Assembly (NCBI RefSeq): GCF_026719745.1
Contig: NZ_JAPPRQ010000040.1
Location: 1-43,954, forward strand
Length of the DNA stretch: 43,954 bases
Direction: 5' to 3'
DNA from: Clostridium sp. ZS2-4
GTDB taxonomy: Bacteria > Bacillota > Clostridia > Clostridiales > Clostridiaceae
Below the pieces are notes generated by a model. It was given only the letters and a program-made list of their open reading frames with translations, had not been told where the DNA came from and made no database searches. Positions within the stretch are counted from its first letter, which is position 1; every line of letters starts with the position of its first letter. Of this stretch, positions 31,244-41,816 are shown one piece after another. Made by a program: the position numbers and the translations under genes.

Positions 31244-33874
31244 ATGGAAAAAAAGTATGTTTATCTTTTTAGTGAAGGTAATGCAAGTATGAAAAATCTT
31301 CTAGGAGGAAAAGGGGCTAACTTAGCAGAAATGACTAATCTTGGAATACCTGTTCCACAAGGATTTACAATTAGTACAGAAGCCTGCACTAAATATTATG
31401 ATGATGAGGAAGCTATAGCTGAGAGTATTGTTCAGCAGATAACAGAAGCTTTGAAAAAAACAGAAGAAATAACAGGTAAGAAATTTGGAGATAAACAAAA
31501 CCCTCTTCTTGTTTCAGTAAGATCAGGTGCAAGAGTTTCTATGCCTGGTATGATGGATACTATACTAAACTTAGGATTAAATGATGAGGCTGTACAAGGT
31601 CTTGCAGTACTTACAGGAAACGAAAGATTTGCATATGATTCATATAGAAGATTTATTCAAATGTTTTCAGATGTAGCAATAGGTATTGAAAAAAGAAAAT
31701 TTGAAAATATTTTAGAAAACATAAAAGAGAACAAAGGCGTTGAATACGATACAGAATTAACTTCTGAGGATTTAAAAGAAATAGTTGGTAAATATAAAGA
31801 ACTTTATTTTAAGGAAATGGGAACAGAATTTCCACAAGATCCTAAAGAACAGCTTATGGAGGCAGTAAAGGCTGTATTTAGTTCATGGAATAACCCTAGA
31901 GCTATAGTGTATAGAAGATTAAATGATATACCATCTAGTTGGGGCACTGCTGTAAATGTTCAAGCAATGGTATTTGGTAATATGGGAGATAACTCAGGAA
32001 CGGGAGTTGCCTTTACTAGAGACCCGGCAACAGGTGAAAAGAAAATTTTTGGAGAATATTTAATTAATGCTCAGGGGGAAGATGTAGTTGCTGGTATTAG
32101 AACACCTCAACCAATTTCAAAACTTCAAGAAGATCTTCCTAAATGCTATGATCAATTCATGGATATAGCACAACGTTTAGAAAGCCATTATAAAGATATG
32201 CAGGACATGGAATTCACAATAGAACAAGGAAAATTATATTTCTTACAAACGAGAAATGGAAAAAGAACAGCTCCAGCTGCTTTGAAAATTGCGGTTGGTT
32301 TAGTTGAAGAAGGATTACTTACAAAGGAAGAAGCATTATTGAAGGTTGAACCTAAACAACTAGATTCACTACTTCATCCAGCCTTTGATGCAGAAGAATT
32401 AAAGAAAGCTTCTCCGGTAGCAAAAGGATTACCAGCATCACCAGGAGCTGCGTGTGGTAGAATTTATTTTACAGCTCAAGATGCAAAGGTACATCATGAA
32501 AAAGGAGAAAAAGTAGTATTAGTAAGACTTGAAACTTCACCAGAAGACATTGAAGGAATGGTTGCTGCGGAAGGAATACTTACAGTAAGAGGTGGAATGA
32601 CATCTCATGCTGCTGTTGTAGCAAGAGGAATGGGTATTTGCTGCGTAGCTGGATGTGGAATGTTAAAAGTGAATGAAGAAGAAAAACAATTTACCGTTGA
32701 TGGAAATATGTATAAAGAAGGAGATTACATATCTCTAGATGGAAGTACTGGAAATGTATATGGTCATGCTATAAAGACTGTAGCTCCTGAAATAACTGGT
32801 TATTTTGGAAAATTCATGAAGTGGGCTGATGAAATAAGAGTGTTAAAGGTTAGAACAAATGCTGATACACCAAGAGATGCTGAGCAAGCTGTTGGATTTG
32901 GTGCAGAAGGTATAGGACTTTGCAGAACGGAACACATGTTCTTCAATGAGGAAAGAATTCCGGCAGTTAGAGAAATGATTGTCTCTGAAAATGAGGAACA
33001 AAGAAGAAAAGCATTAGAAAAATTACTTCCAATGCAAAGAGAAGATTTTATTGGAATCTACAATGCAATGGAAGACAGAGCTGTTACAATAAGATTTTTA
33101 GATCCACCACTACATGAATTCTTACCAAGTGAAGAAGAAGATATTAAAGAGCTTGCCGAGGATATGGGAATCAGCTATGAAGAATTGAAAGCAACTATTG
33201 AGAGCTTACATGAATTTAACCCAATGATGGGTCACAGAGGTTGCCGTTTAACAGTTTCATACCCAGAAATTGCAGAAATGCAAACAAGAGCTGTAATCGA
33301 GGCTGCAATTGCAGTTAAAAAAGAAAAAGGATACAATATTGTTCCAGAAATTATGATTCCATTAGTTGGAGAGGTAAAGGAATTGAAATATGTAAAAGAC
33401 ATCGTAGTTAAAACTGCAGATAAAATAATCTCAAATGCAGATGTAGATATGGAATACAAAGTAGGTACTATGATAGAAATTCCTAGAGCAGCTTTAACAG
33501 CAGATGAAATAGCTAAAGAAGCGGATTTCTTCTCATTTGGAACTAATGATTTAACTCAAATGACATTTGGTTTCTCAAGAGATGATGCAGGAAAATTCTT
33601 GAATGATTATTACGAAAAAAATGTATATGAATTCGATCCATTCCAAAAATTAGATCAAAATGGAGTAGGTAAGCTTATCAAAATGGCTACTTCATTAGGA
33701 AGAGAAACAAAAAAAGATATTAAACTTGGAATTTGTGGAGAACATGGTGGAGATCCATCATCCGTTGAATTTTGCCATAATGTAGGGCTTGATTATGTTT
33801 CATGCTCACCATTCAGAGTTCCGCTAGCTAGGCTTGCTGCAGCACAGGCTGAAATTAAAAATTCAAGAAAGTAA
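31244..33874 (+). CDS. ppdK: Pyruvate, phosphate dikinase
   Basis: 876 residues, the family length. PPDK interconverts pyruvate, ATP and phosphate with PEP, AMP and pyrophosphate, so it can serve either glycolysis or gluconeogenesis. Start ATG 31244 (SD AAGGGG ten bases away; ATG 31235 is too close) places the swivelling histidine at residue 455 (GGMTSHAAVVARGMG) and the catalytic cysteine at residue 831 (GICGEHGG), exactly as in the Clostridium symbiosum enzyme. N-terminal nucleotide-binding domain (GGKGANLAEM, RSGARVSMPGMMDT). Sits 69 bases after the CcpN-like gene. Confidence 0.98.
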   Translation: MEKKYVYLFSEGNASMKNLLGGKGANLAEMTNLGIPVPQGFTISTEACTKYYDDEEAIAESIVQQITEALKKTEEITGKKFGDKQNPLLVSVRSGARVSMPGMMDTILNLGLNDEAVQGLAVLTGNERFAYDSYRRFIQMFSDVAIGIEKRKFENILENIKENKGVEYDTELTSEDLKEIVGKYKELYFKEMGTEFPQDPKEQLMEAVKAVFSSWNNPRAIVYRRLNDIPSSWGTAVNVQAMVFGNMGDNSGTGVAFTRDPATGEKKIFGEYLINAQGEDVVAGIRTPQPISKLQEDLPKCYDQFMDIAQRLESHYKDMQDMEFTIEQGKLYFLQTRNGKRTAPAALKIAVGLVEEGLLTKEEALLKVEPKQLDSLLHPAFDAEELKKASPVAKGLPASPGAACGRIYFTAQDAKVHHEKGEKVVLVRLETSPEDIEGMVAAEGILTVRGGMTSHAAVVARGMGICCVAGCGMLKVNEEEKQFTVDGNMYKEGDYISLDGSTGNVYGHAIKTVAPEITGYFGKFMKWADEIRVLKVRTNADTPRDAEQAVGFGAEGIGLCRTEHMFFNEERIPAVREMIVSENEEQRRKALEKLLPMQREDFIGIYNAMEDRAVTIRFLDPPLHEFLPSEEEDIKELAEDMGISYEELKATIESLHEFNPMMGHRGCRLTVSYPEIAEMQTRAVIEAAIAVKKEKGYNIVPEIMIPLVGEVKELKYVKDIVVKTADKIISNADVDMEYKVGTMIEIPRAALTADEIAKEADFFSFGTNDLTQMTFGFSRDDAGKFLNDYYEKNVYEFDPFQKLDQNGVGKLIKMATSLGRETKKDIKLGICGEHGGDPSSVEFCHNVGLDYVSCSPFRVPLARLAAAQAEIKNSRK

Positions 33875-33885
33875 AGTAAGTAATA

Positions 33886-33919
33886 GAAAAGTCACTGATA
33901 GTTTTATCAGTGACTTTTC
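33886..33919. terminator. Bidirectional terminator between ppdK and the CotS-like gene
   Basis: Perfect 15-bp stem GAAAAGTCACTGATA (33886-33900) / TATCAGTGACTTTTC (33905-33919), GTTT loop, with TTTT at the end on the plus strand and AAAA on the left for the minus strand. The right arm is also the last codons and stop of the minus-strand gene. Confidence 0.88.
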
Positions 33920-34983
33920 TTAGGTGAATTATTAAATTTGGGTTTAATACACTTTTTAAATCCTTCTACAAATTTTATCTGAGAGTCAAAATTACTACAA
34001 GATTTAATAAGTATCTCTCTAAAAGTTTTTTTATTACATTTTTCAATATTTCTGTAGTAATCTCTAGAAAGTTTCCAATATCTTTGGGGAAAAGCCAAGT
34101 ATCCCAGTAGATAGTGATATTCATCCGAATTTAAAGGACGTGTTTTTTCATAAGAGTCTAAACATATTAAAGCAGTATCAATATTCCAGTTAGTATTATC
34201 TCTTTTTAATAATCTTCTAAAATAATAGGATAAGTCATGAATTGTATAGTCCATTCTGCATTTATCAAAGTCTATAATCCATATGCTGGAACTCTCGTCG
34301 AAAATAAGATTTTTATTAACATAATCCATATGGCAAAGCGATACGCTTAAATTTTTTCTATTAACTTTACTTAAAGCTTCAATAGATTTTTTTGCAAGAT
34401 AAATACCTTTTTCGAAATTTTTCAGGTATAATTTTGAAAAAGAGTCTCCGTATTTAAAAGCCAGGTTAGAATTTATTAATAACTGATCGAAGTGTTTATT
34501 TATGGATTCGTATAAATTATTGCAGCCACTTCGATGTACACTGCCTTTTATTGGCGAGAAGCTATTACATTTATTATGCATTAAGGCTAATGTAGTACAA
34601 GCTTCATGTAGATGAAGAGGGGAGTCATAATCACATTTTTCTCCACCAATCCAAGGGGTGAGAATAAACAGCATATCTTTATAGTTGATGAACCTTCCAT
34701 TATGTTTATTAGGGAGAATTCTTGGAACATTTATGTTATTTCTATATAACCATTCGATGGCAGAATATATAAACAGTAAATCTTCTTTACCAAAATACAC
34801 TTTTTTAAGACAGTATTGTTTATTTTTATGTTCTACTTTATAAACAGCTCTTTGCTTGTCAGTATCTTTAAATTTTATTGCAGTAACTCTAGATTCCTGT
34901 AAATCATAATATGGGAGAACAAATTTTTTTACGTTTTCTTCTGATAATAAATTTATGTTACATAATTTAGCTGATTCAGGCAT
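33907..34983 (-). CDS. CotS-family spore coat protein (aminoglycoside phosphotransferase fold)
   Basis: 358 residues. Kinase-like fold: the catalytic loop is LCHMDYVNKNLIFDE (HxDxxxxN), and the metal-binding aspartate is in WIIDFDKCRMD. N-lobe lysines in QYCLKKVYF. Clostridial members are annotated as CotS or YsxE-type coat kinases; substrate unknown. ATG at the right-hand end (34981-34983) is preceded on the minus strand by AAGGGGGG. The only minus-strand gene here besides rpsT, convergent with ppdK and sharing its terminator. No sporulation promoter was clear in the 140 bases before it. Confidence 0.85.
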   Translation of the reverse strand: MPESAKLCNINLLSEENVKKFVLPYYDLQESRVTAIKFKDTDKQRAVYKVEHKNKQYCLKKVYFGKEDLLFIYSAIEWLYRNNINVPRILPNKHNGRFINYKDMLFILTPWIGGEKCDYDSPLHLHEACTTLALMHNKCNSFSPIKGSVHRSGCNNLYESINKHFDQLLINSNLAFKYGDSFSKLYLKNFEKGIYLAKKSIEALSKVNRKNLSVSLCHMDYVNKNLIFDESSSIWIIDFDKCRMDYTIHDLSYYFRRLLKRDNTNWNIDTALICLDSYEKTRPLNSDEYHYLLGYLAFPQRYWKLSRDYYRNIEKCNKKTFREILIKSCSNFDSQIKFVEGFKKCIKPKFNNSPKKSH

Positions 34984-35126
34984 AACGGCCCCCCTTAAAT
35001 AAAATCCTTAATATAAACATATTATAAAAATTATTAGAATATACATTTTACTTATAAAAAGGATTTTATATTATTGTATAGAAATATTATTGTGAAAAAG
35101 AAAATATATTTGAAAGGAGCTTCTAG

Positions 35127-36155
35127 ATGAATATTCGAGAAAAAATTGAAGAAAATGAAAAAAAAATATTAAATCCTCATGCTGCTTTTTCTTCAAATGC
35201 CAAAAGAAAAAAGTATTTTGAAGAGAAGGATACCATAAGAACAGAATTTATGATGGATAGAGATAGAATTATTCACAGTAAATCATTTAGAAGACTTAAA
35301 CATAAGACTCAAGTGTATATTAAGACTTGGGGAGATCATTACAGAACAAGGCTTACACATACACTGGAAGTGGCACAAATTGCAAAGACTATAGGCAAAG
35401 GGATAGGACTTAATGAGGAGCTTATTGAGGCTATATCTCTAGGACATGATATTGGGCATGTTCCCTTTGCTCATAATGGAGAAGAGGTTTTAGATAAATT
35501 AAATCCAACTGGATTTAAACATAATGAAAATAGTGTAAGGGTTCTTACGAAGATTGAAAGGCAGGGAATAGGACTAAATTTGACTCATGAGGTTTTAGAT
35601 GGTATATTACATCACAGTGGCTTTTCAAAGTCATCATCAAAATCTTACACTTTGGAAGGTCAAGTTGTAAGATATAGTGATAAAATTGCTTATGTAAATC
35701 ATGATATAGATGATTCAATAAGAGCTGGCTTGCTAAGTGCAGAGGAAATTCCAAAAGAATTTTTGGATGGATTAGGAGATACTCATGGCAGAAGAATAGA
35801 TGCTCTTGTTAGGGATTGTATATACACTACCATTAGAAATATTGAGAGTGGAAATATAGCAGTATCCTTAAGTAAAGCTGGGGAACAAAGTTTAGTTGGA
35901 CTTAGAAAATTTATGTTTGACAATATTTATAAAGGTGAAATGTTAAAGAAAGAAAGAGAAAAGGCAAAATTTGTTTTAGAACAAGTGTATAAGTATTTTT
36001 TAAAAAATCCAAAGGAGATGCCATGGTTTTATTACGAAATTGTAGAGAGAGAAGGCTTATATACTGGTGTAACAGATTATATATCAGGGATGAGTGATGA
36101 TTATTGTTTATTGTTGTTTAATAAACTTTATGTTCCTAAACTTGTAATATACTAA
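35127..36155 (+). CDS. dgt: Deoxyguanosinetriphosphate triphosphohydrolase-like protein
   Basis: 342 residues, type 2 dGTPase-like. HD metal motif: [20 protein letters not shown] (His), [17 protein letters not shown] (HD plus H), and the [12 protein letters not shown] Asp. Begins [16 protein letters not shown] then [19 protein letters not shown], a characteristic family opening. It hydrolyses dNTPs to nucleoside and triphosphate, possibly under allosteric control. Start ATG follows GAAAGGAGC. It lies before dnaG-rpoD, as in other clostridia. The 193-base gap after it shows no terminator. Confidence 0.95.
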   Translation: MNIREKIEENEKKILNPHAAFSSNAKRKKYFEEKDTIRTEFMMDRDRIIHSKSFRRLKHKTQVYIKTWGDHYRTRLTHTLEVAQIAKTIGKGIGLNEELIEAISLGHDIGHVPFAHNGEEVLDKLNPTGFKHNENSVRVLTKIERQGIGLNLTHEVLDGILHHSGFSKSSSKSYTLEGQVVRYSDKIAYVNHDIDDSIRAGLLSAEEIPKEFLDGLGDTHGRRIDALVRDCIYTTIRNIESGNIAVSLSKAGEQSLVGLRKFMFDNIYKGEMLKKEREKAKFVLEQVYKYFLKNPKEMPWFYYEIVEREGLYTGVTDYISGMSDDYCLLLFNKLYVPKLVIY

Positions 36156-36348
36156 AACTATGAATATTTTTTGCAAAGAAATGGAAAAATATATGTGTGA
36201 AAAATAAAAAAAAATGAAGGAAATTTGTCTTTTATAAAGAATATATTATATAGAGAAAAAAGTGAAAATTTATAGAAGGAAAATAAGATTATTTGTCGAA
36301 TAGGTATATAGTTGTCGCTAAAATTAATAAGTAGGTGGTAATGCTTCA

Positions 36349-38130
36349 TTGATAAGTGAAGAAGTAATTCAAAAAATAAAAGAACAAAATGACATAGTAG
36401 ATATTGTTTCTGAAAGTATTCAATTAAAAAGATCAGGAAGAAATTTTGTAGGAATTTGTCCATTCCATAATGAGAAGACTCCTTCTTTTAGTGTTTCACA
36501 GGATAAACAGATATATAAATGCTTTGGATGTGGAGAGGCAGGTAATGTAATAACATTTGTTATGAAAACCAAAAATATGCCCTTTATCGAAGCATTAAAA
36601 TATCTTGCAGATAAGGCTAACATAGAATTGGACTTACAAGGTACAAATAATGTACAGAGAGATAAAAGTGAAAGGCTATATAAGATTAATGTAGAAGCAG
36701 CCAGGTATTATTTTAACAACCTTCAAAAGGAAAAAAAGATAACTCAATATTTTACTGGCAGAGGAATTTTAAGTAGTACAATAAGAAAATTCGGTTTAGG
36801 TTATGCACCTAAGGGATGGAATAATCTTATGAATTATTTAAAAGCTAAAGGGTATTCTGAATTAGATCTTTTAAATGCAGGATTAATAATTAGAGGGAAA
36901 AATAATTCCGCATATGACAGATTCAGAGAGAGAGTTATCTTTCCTGTTTTTGATTATAAAGGTAAAGTAATAGGTTTTGGTGGAAGAGTGCTAGATAATT
37001 CAAAGCCTAAATATTTGAATTCTCCTGAAACAGAAATTTTTAAAAAAGGAACAAATCTTTATGGATTGAATTTTGCAGTAAAAAATTTAAAAGACAGGAC
37101 ATTAATTATTGTTGAAGGGTATATGGATTGCATATCTTTGCATCAATATGGGATAACTAATGTTGTGGCTTCTTTAGGTACAGCGCTTACATCTGAACAA
37201 GCGAAGTTATTAAAGAGATATGCTGATAAGATAATAATATCCTATGATGCAGATTTAGCAGGAAGAAGTGCAACAATACGAGGACTTAAAATATTAAAGA
37301 AAGAGGGGTTTGACCTTAGAGTATTGACAGTACCACAAGGTAAAGATCCTGATGAATTTATAAGGAATAATGGTAAAGATGCTTTTATGGATCTTATAAA
37401 TAATTCCTTGCCTTTTATTGAGTACAGAATTAAAATGGCTAAATATGGAATGAATTTAAAAGATAAAGAAATGCTCATAAAATACATAAATAAGGCTTGT
37501 GAGATAATTTCAGAGTTAGATCCTATTGAAATGGATGTTTATGTGAAGAAGCTATCAGAAGAAACTGGTATAAAAGAACAAGCAATTTATGATATGTTGA
37601 CAGAAAAAAATCAAAAAAATGTAAAAAAATCACAATATGCGTATACTGAGAAGGATTTTGGACAAAAATTATATTTAGAACCTGCTTATGTCAAAGCAGA
37701 AAGGAATTTACTTAAAATCATGTATGGAGATATAGAGTACTATAGATATATCACTGATATTTTAGATAAAGAAGATTTGATATTAGACAGTCATAAAAAG
37801 ATATTTAGCTTAATCTGTGAAACCATAGAAAATGATATTGAGAATATAGAAACGCACATAGAGGCTAAATGTGATGATGTAGAAAGTTCTAAAGAATGGA
37901 TAAAGATTTGTCAAATTGAACTCTTAGATGAAGAAAATCATAAAGAACTAATAAATAATTATATCAGGGAAGTCGAAAAATTTAAGCTAGAGGAGTCGAA
38001 AAAAGAAATTATGAATAAAATTAAAGACTATGAAGCAAAAGGTTATTTTGAAGAATCCTTAAAACTTGTAAAGCAACTCCAAAATATTCAAAAAGATATA
38101 ATGCAAATGAACAATAGCGAAAGGAGGTAA
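36349..38130 (+). CDS. dnaG: DNA primase
   Basis: 593 residues. Makes RNA primers for replication. CHC2 zinc ribbon [25 protein letters not shown] (about 38-65), then the RNAP fold with [21 protein letters not shown], the EGYMDCISL and [10 protein letters not shown] Toprim motifs, and a C-terminal helicase-binding domain. Start is TTG 36349 ten bases after AGGTGG; the nearby ATG 36341 is out of frame. First gene of the macromolecular-synthesis operon, followed by rpoD four bases after its stop. Confidence 0.96.
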   Translation: MISEEVIQKIKEQNDIVDIVSESIQLKRSGRNFVGICPFHNEKTPSFSVSQDKQIYKCFGCGEAGNVITFVMKTKNMPFIEALKYLADKANIELDLQGTNNVQRDKSERLYKINVEAARYYFNNLQKEKKITQYFTGRGILSSTIRKFGLGYAPKGWNNLMNYLKAKGYSELDLLNAGLIIRGKNNSAYDRFRERVIFPVFDYKGKVIGFGGRVLDNSKPKYLNSPETEIFKKGTNLYGLNFAVKNLKDRTLIIVEGYMDCISLHQYGITNVVASLGTALTSEQAKLLKRYADKIIISYDADLAGRSATIRGLKILKKEGFDLRVLTVPQGKDPDEFIRNNGKDAFMDLINNSLPFIEYRIKMAKYGMNLKDKEMLIKYINKACEIISELDPIEMDVYVKKLSEETGIKEQAIYDMLTEKNQKNVKKSQYAYTEKDFGQKLYLEPAYVKAERNLLKIMYGDIEYYRYITDILDKEDLILDSHKKIFSLICETIENDIENIETHIEAKCDDVESSKEWIKICQIELLDEENHKELINNYIREVEKFKLEESKKEIMNKIKDYEAKGYFEESLKLVKQLQNIQKDIMQMNNSERR

Positions 38131-38134
38131 TCAA

Positions 38135-39244
38135 ATGCCAGAGAAGAATAAAAAGAATGAGAATAACAAAAGAAAGAATGTAAAAGATAATAATGAAAAA
38201 ATGAAAATAATAAAGAATCTTATTGACAAAGGGAAGAAAAAATCTAGCTTAACATACAAAGAAATAATGGATGAATTAGAAAATGTGGAGTTGAGTCCTG
38301 AACAAATAGAAAAAGTATATAATGTTCTTGAGTCTATGGATATAGAAATAATTGGAGATATGAGAGAGGCAGAAGTTGAAGAGGAAGAATTAGATTTAAC
38401 TATACCAGAAGGTATCTCCATAGATGACCCTGTTAGAATGTACTTGAAAGAAATAGGTAAGGTTCCTCTTCTGTCTTCAGAAGAAGAAATTGAACTGGCT
38501 CAAAAGATTGAAGATGGAAGTATGTTTGCTAAGAAGAAATTAGCAGAAGCAAATCTTAGATTAGTTGTAAGCATTGCCAAAAGATATGTAGGGCGTGGAA
38601 TGCTTTTCCTTGACCTTATTCAAGAAGGAAACTTAGGATTAATAAAAGCAGTAGAAAAGTTTGACTACAGAAAAGGTTACAAGTTTAGTACCTATGCAAC
38701 ATGGTGGATAAGACAGGCGATTACTAGAGCTATAGCAGATCAAGCTAGAACTATTAGAATACCTGTTCATATGGTTGAGACAATCAACAAGCTTATTAGG
38801 GTCTCTAGACAACTTCTTCAAGAGTTAGGACGTGACCCACAACCAGAAGAAATAGCAAAGATTATGGAAATGCCAGTAGAGAAAGTTAGGGAGATAATGA
38901 AGATAGCTCAAGAACCTGTATCTTTAGAAACTCCTATTGGAGAGGAAGAAGATAGTCATTTAGGAGACTTTATTCCAGATGACGAAGCACCGGCACCAGC
39001 AGAGGCAGCTGCATTTACAATGTTAAAAGAACAGTTAATAAATGTTCTAGATACATTGACACCAAGAGAAGAAAAAGTCTTAAGACTTAGATTTGGACTT
39101 GATGATGGAAGAGCTAGAACATTGGAGGAAGTTGGAAAAGAATTTAATGTAACAAGGGAAAGAATAAGACAGATAGAAGCAAAGGCTTTAAGAAAGTTAA
39201 GACATCCAAGTAGAAGTAAAAAGTTGAAGGATTATTTAGACTAG
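38135..39244 (+). CDS. rpoD: RNA polymerase primary sigma factor SigA
   Basis: 369 residues, the short Firmicute form. Region 1.1 is Lys/Glu-rich and compact (1-85), region 1.2 [16 protein letters not shown], region 2 [17 protein letters not shown] and [19 protein letters not shown] (-10 melting), region 3, region 4 [18 protein letters not shown] and [17 protein letters not shown] (-35 contacts). AAAGGAGGTAA lies within the last codons of dnaG, so the two are coupled. Ends at a strong terminator. Confidence 0.98.
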   Translation: MPEKNKKNENNKRKNVKDNNEKMKIIKNLIDKGKKKSSLTYKEIMDELENVELSPEQIEKVYNVLESMDIEIIGDMREAEVEEEELDLTIPEGISIDDPVRMYLKEIGKVPLLSSEEEIELAQKIEDGSMFAKKKLAEANLRLVVSIAKRYVGRGMLFLDLIQEGNLGLIKAVEKFDYRKGYKFSTYATWWIRQAITRAIADQARTIRIPVHMVETINKLIRVSRQLLQELGRDPQPEEIAKIMEMPVEKVREIMKIAQEPVSLETPIGEEEDSHLGDFIPDDEAPAPAEAAAFTMLKEQLINVLDTLTPREEKVLRLRFGLDDGRARTLEEVGKEFNVTRERIRQIEAKALRKLRHPSRSKKLKDYLD

Positions 39245-39262
39245 AGGTTTATTATAGGCTCC

Positions 39263-39303
39263 AAAGAGTAAAGTTTAACTTTACTCTTTTTTTATGATAT
39301 AAT
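39263..39303 (+). terminator. rpoD terminator, immediately followed by the next promoter
   Basis: AAAGAGTAAAG (39263-39273) / CTTTACTCTTT (39279-39289), TTTAA loop, T-run to 39293. Directly after it is TGa-TATAAT (TATAAT 39298-39303) with TTAACT (39275-39280) inside the stem as a possible -35, so the terminator and the promoter of the next gene overlap. Confidence 0.82.
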
Positions 39304-39324
39304 ACCTTTAAAGAGGGTGATAAA

Positions 39325-40212
39325 ATGAAAGCATACAACAATAGAAAAGGCCTAGGAGCTTCTATTATTCTTTCTTGTACTATATTGATAAATATAGGTA
39401 TAGTATTAGTAACTAAATTAATAGATTTGTATGTAATACTGTCATTAATTAAGATATTTTTGATACTGGTTAATTTATATGGAATTTATTATTTACTGTT
39501 AACTTTTACACTGAAATATTTGGCAGATGAAGAAAACTTATACATTATAGGGTTTTGGGGTTTGAAAAAAATAAAAATCCCTTTTAAAAGTATTGAAGGA
39601 TATAGAGACTCAAAAGGTATAATTCATGGAGTTAAGCTTTCAGGAGTTGGAAAGAATAATTTTGCTTTAGGAAGATTTGTAGTTGATAAGATAGGAACAA
39701 CAAGAATGTTTGTAACTTCCAGTAAAGAAGTAATTTATTTAAAAACATCAGAAATAAACTATGCTATTTCACCAGAGCAAATTGAAGAATTTAAAAACTT
39801 ATTGGAAGAAAGAGGAGTTAGGTTTTTAGAGTGGGAATATAAACCCAATAAGATGGTAAGCCTACATAAAGAAAAGGGATTTATGATACCTTTTTTACTA
39901 GTAAGTGTAATAATCGTAGTATTTACACTAACACCATTTATTTTATACTTGAAACAAATGCTGCCAGCAGAGATGCCAATAAATTTTAATGCAAAGTTTG
40001 AAGCAGTAAAGATGGGGACTGGTAAGCAGTTTGCATTTAAACAAATGACTTATGGTGTATTAAATATGGCAATTTTATTATGTATGTATTATGCAGCTCA
40101 TTTTCACGCAAAATATGATAAGAAAAGTGCTAACAGATATATTTATGTGTCACTTGTCATATCAGCAGTATTCTTTTTAATGCAATTAAAAACATTATTT
40201 CAATTTTTATAG
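39325..40212 (+). CDS. Bacterial PH domain membrane protein, function unknown
   Basis: 295 residues. Two membrane helices at the start (about 9-31 and 35-62), then a soluble PH-like domain (about 65-180: ADEENLYIIGFWGLKKIKIPFKSIE, VFVTSSKEVIYLKTSE-type strands, EQIEEFKNLLEERG helix), then three more helices (about 188-210, 240-258, 268-288). The order resembles the bacterial PH-domain (bPH) membrane proteins common in clostridia. I do not assign a function. Start ATG 39325 follows AGAGGGTGA. It has its own promoter that overlaps the rpoD terminator; trmK follows after ten bases. Confidence 0.75.
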   Translation: MKAYNNRKGLGASIILSCTILINIGIVLVTKLIDLYVILSLIKIFLILVNLYGIYYLLLTFTLKYLADEENLYIIGFWGLKKIKIPFKSIEGYRDSKGIIHGVKLSGVGKNNFALGRFVVDKIGTTRMFVTSSKEVIYLKTSEINYAISPEQIEEFKNLLEERGVRFLEWEYKPNKMVSLHKEKGFMIPFLLVSVIIVVFTLTPFILYLKQMLPAEMPINFNAKFEAVKMGTGKQFAFKQMTYGVLNMAILLCMYYAAHFHAKYDKKSANRYIYVSLVISAVFFLMQLKTLFQFL

Positions 40213-40222
40213 GAGACAAGCA

Positions 40223-40912
40223 ATGAATATAAGTGATAGACTAAAAACTATTGGACAAATGGTAGATAATTGTGAATCAATCTGTGATGTTGGTACAGAT
40301 CATGCATATTTACCAATATATTTAATTCAAAAGGGAACCTGCAGCAAGGCTATTGCATCAGATATAAATAAAGGTCCAGTGGAAAAGGCAAAAATAAATA
40401 TTAAAAGGGAAGGTTTAAGTGATAGGATATTTTGCAGGCTAGGGGGAGGACTCTCTACTATTAAGCCCTTTGAAGTAGATGGTGCAGTAATTGCTGGAAT
40501 GGGTGGAAATTTAATTAGAGATATAATAGAAGAAGATATGAATGTATTCAAAAGTTTAAAATTTATGATACTTCAGCCAGTTCAAAATCCGGAAGTATTA
40601 AGACAGTATGTGTATGAAGCCGGGTATGATGTAATTGATGAAGAATTATGTTTTGACGAGGATAAATATTATGAAATAATCAAGATAAAATATAATAATA
40701 AACCAACAAAGATGGATAATATATATTACGAAGTAAGTAAGAAACTTATAGAAAAAAAACATCCTCTTGTAGAAGAGTATATTGGATTTAAAATTAATAA
40801 GTATAGAAGTATATTGGAATATATTGATGAAAGAACTGAATCAGCTAGAAAAAGAAAACAAGAAATTACGAATAAGATAAAGAAATTGGAGGAGTTACTC
40901 TTATGTCTTTAA
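40223..40912 (+). CDS. trmK: tRNA (adenine22-N1)-methyltransferase TrmK
   Basis: 229 residues. Methylates N1 of A22 of tRNA. Class I methyltransferase: motif I SICDVGTDHAYLPIYLI, KAIASDINKGPVEKAKINI, then DGAVIAGMGGNLIRDIIEE (the NPPY-replacing GMGG motif) and LQPVQNPEVLRQYVYE. The C-terminal coiled helix pair (ESARKRKQEITNKIKKLEELL) is also typical. Start ATG follows AGGAGA. Overlaps nif3 by ten bases; sigA-trmK-nif3 is a common Firmicute order. Confidence 0.96.
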   Translation: MNISDRLKTIGQMVDNCESICDVGTDHAYLPIYLIQKGTCSKAIASDINKGPVEKAKINIKREGLSDRIFCRLGGGLSTIKPFEVDGAVIAGMGGNLIRDIIEEDMNVFKSLKFMILQPVQNPEVLRQYVYEAGYDVIDEELCFDEDKYYEIIKIKYNNKPTKMDNIYYEVSKKLIEKKHPLVEEYIGFKINKYRSILEYIDERTESARKRKQEITNKIKKLEELLLCL

Positions 40913-41718
40913 AGGTTGTGGATATTAAAAAAATTATGGAGGAAATGGCTCCAATAAAGTTAAAAGAGAGTTATGACAATGTGGGTTTAATGGTTGGAGA
41001 CGTAGAGGAAAAGGTAACGTCTATTTTGGTGGCTTTAGATTGTACTTTAAACGTCATTGAAGAAGCAAAAAATAAAAAATGTAATCTTATTTTGACTCAT
41101 CATCCTCTTTTATTTAGAAAGCCTTCATCTATAACAACTGAGACTTTACTTGGAAAGAAGTTAATAAAGTTAATAAAAAATAATATAAATGTTTATTCAA
41201 GTCATACAAATTTAGACTCTGTTAAGGGTGGAATTAATGATATAATTACTGGGATGTTAGGCTTTGAAGCTTCAAAAACTATTGATCTTTCACCAAATAG
41301 AGATTCTAATGATTATAACAGTGGCATTGGTAGAGTTGCTGAATTAAATGAGAGCATAACTCTAAAAGAATTATGCTGCAAGATAAAGTCAGCCCTAGAG
41401 CTTCCTTATTTAAGATATGCAGGGGAAGATTCTATTCTTATAAAGAAGGTTGCTATAATAAATGGCAGTGGGCAGGATTATTTTTATGCTGCAAAAAAAC
41501 TAGGAGCAGACTGTATAATTACAGGAGATACAACCTATCATTATGTTAGTGATTATAGTGAAGAAGGTATAGGGATAATTGATGCTGGACATTTTGGAAC
41601 GGAATGGCCTGGTATTAAAGTTGTGGCTAAGGAATTAGAAAATAGAATAAAGAAATTGGGTTTTAATAATGATGTTACAATATCAGAGAATATTAAGGAC
41701 CCATACAAATTAAAATAG
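40903..41718 (+). CDS. Nif3-like dinuclear metal center protein
   Basis: 271 residues, short form without the inserted PII-like domain. Metal ligands: ILTHHPLLFRKPS (His-His), YSSHTNLDSVKGG (His/Asp), and DAGHFGTEWPG (His, Glu). Forms hexameric rings; physiological role uncertain. Start ATG 40903 after GGAGGAG, ten bases inside trmK, so coupled. Its last codons form the left arm of the terminator at 41712. Confidence 0.93.
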   Translation: MSLKVVDIKKIMEEMAPIKLKESYDNVGLMVGDVEEKVTSILVALDCTLNVIEEAKNKKCNLILTHHPLLFRKPSSITTETLLGKKLIKLIKNNINVYSSHTNLDSVKGGINDIITGMLGFEASKTIDLSPNRDSNDYNSGIGRVAELNESITLKELCCKIKSALELPYLRYAGEDSILIKKVAIINGSGQDYFYAAKKLGADCIITGDTTYHYVSDYSEEGIGIIDAGHFGTEWPGIKVVAKELENRIKKLGFNNDVTISENIKDPYKLK

Positions 41719-41747
41719 AAATAAGTTTTGTACTTATTTCTATTTTT
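41712..41747 (+). terminator. Terminator after nif3
   Basis: AAAATAGAAATAAG (41712-41725) / CTTATTTCTATTTT (41733-41746), 7-base loop, T-run. The stop codon TAG lies within the left arm. Confidence 0.88.
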
Positions 41748-41816
41748 CATATATAATTGAAATTTTAAACTATCATATAATTATTTAGATGAAAACAAAA
41801 AATAGGAGGAATGTAT

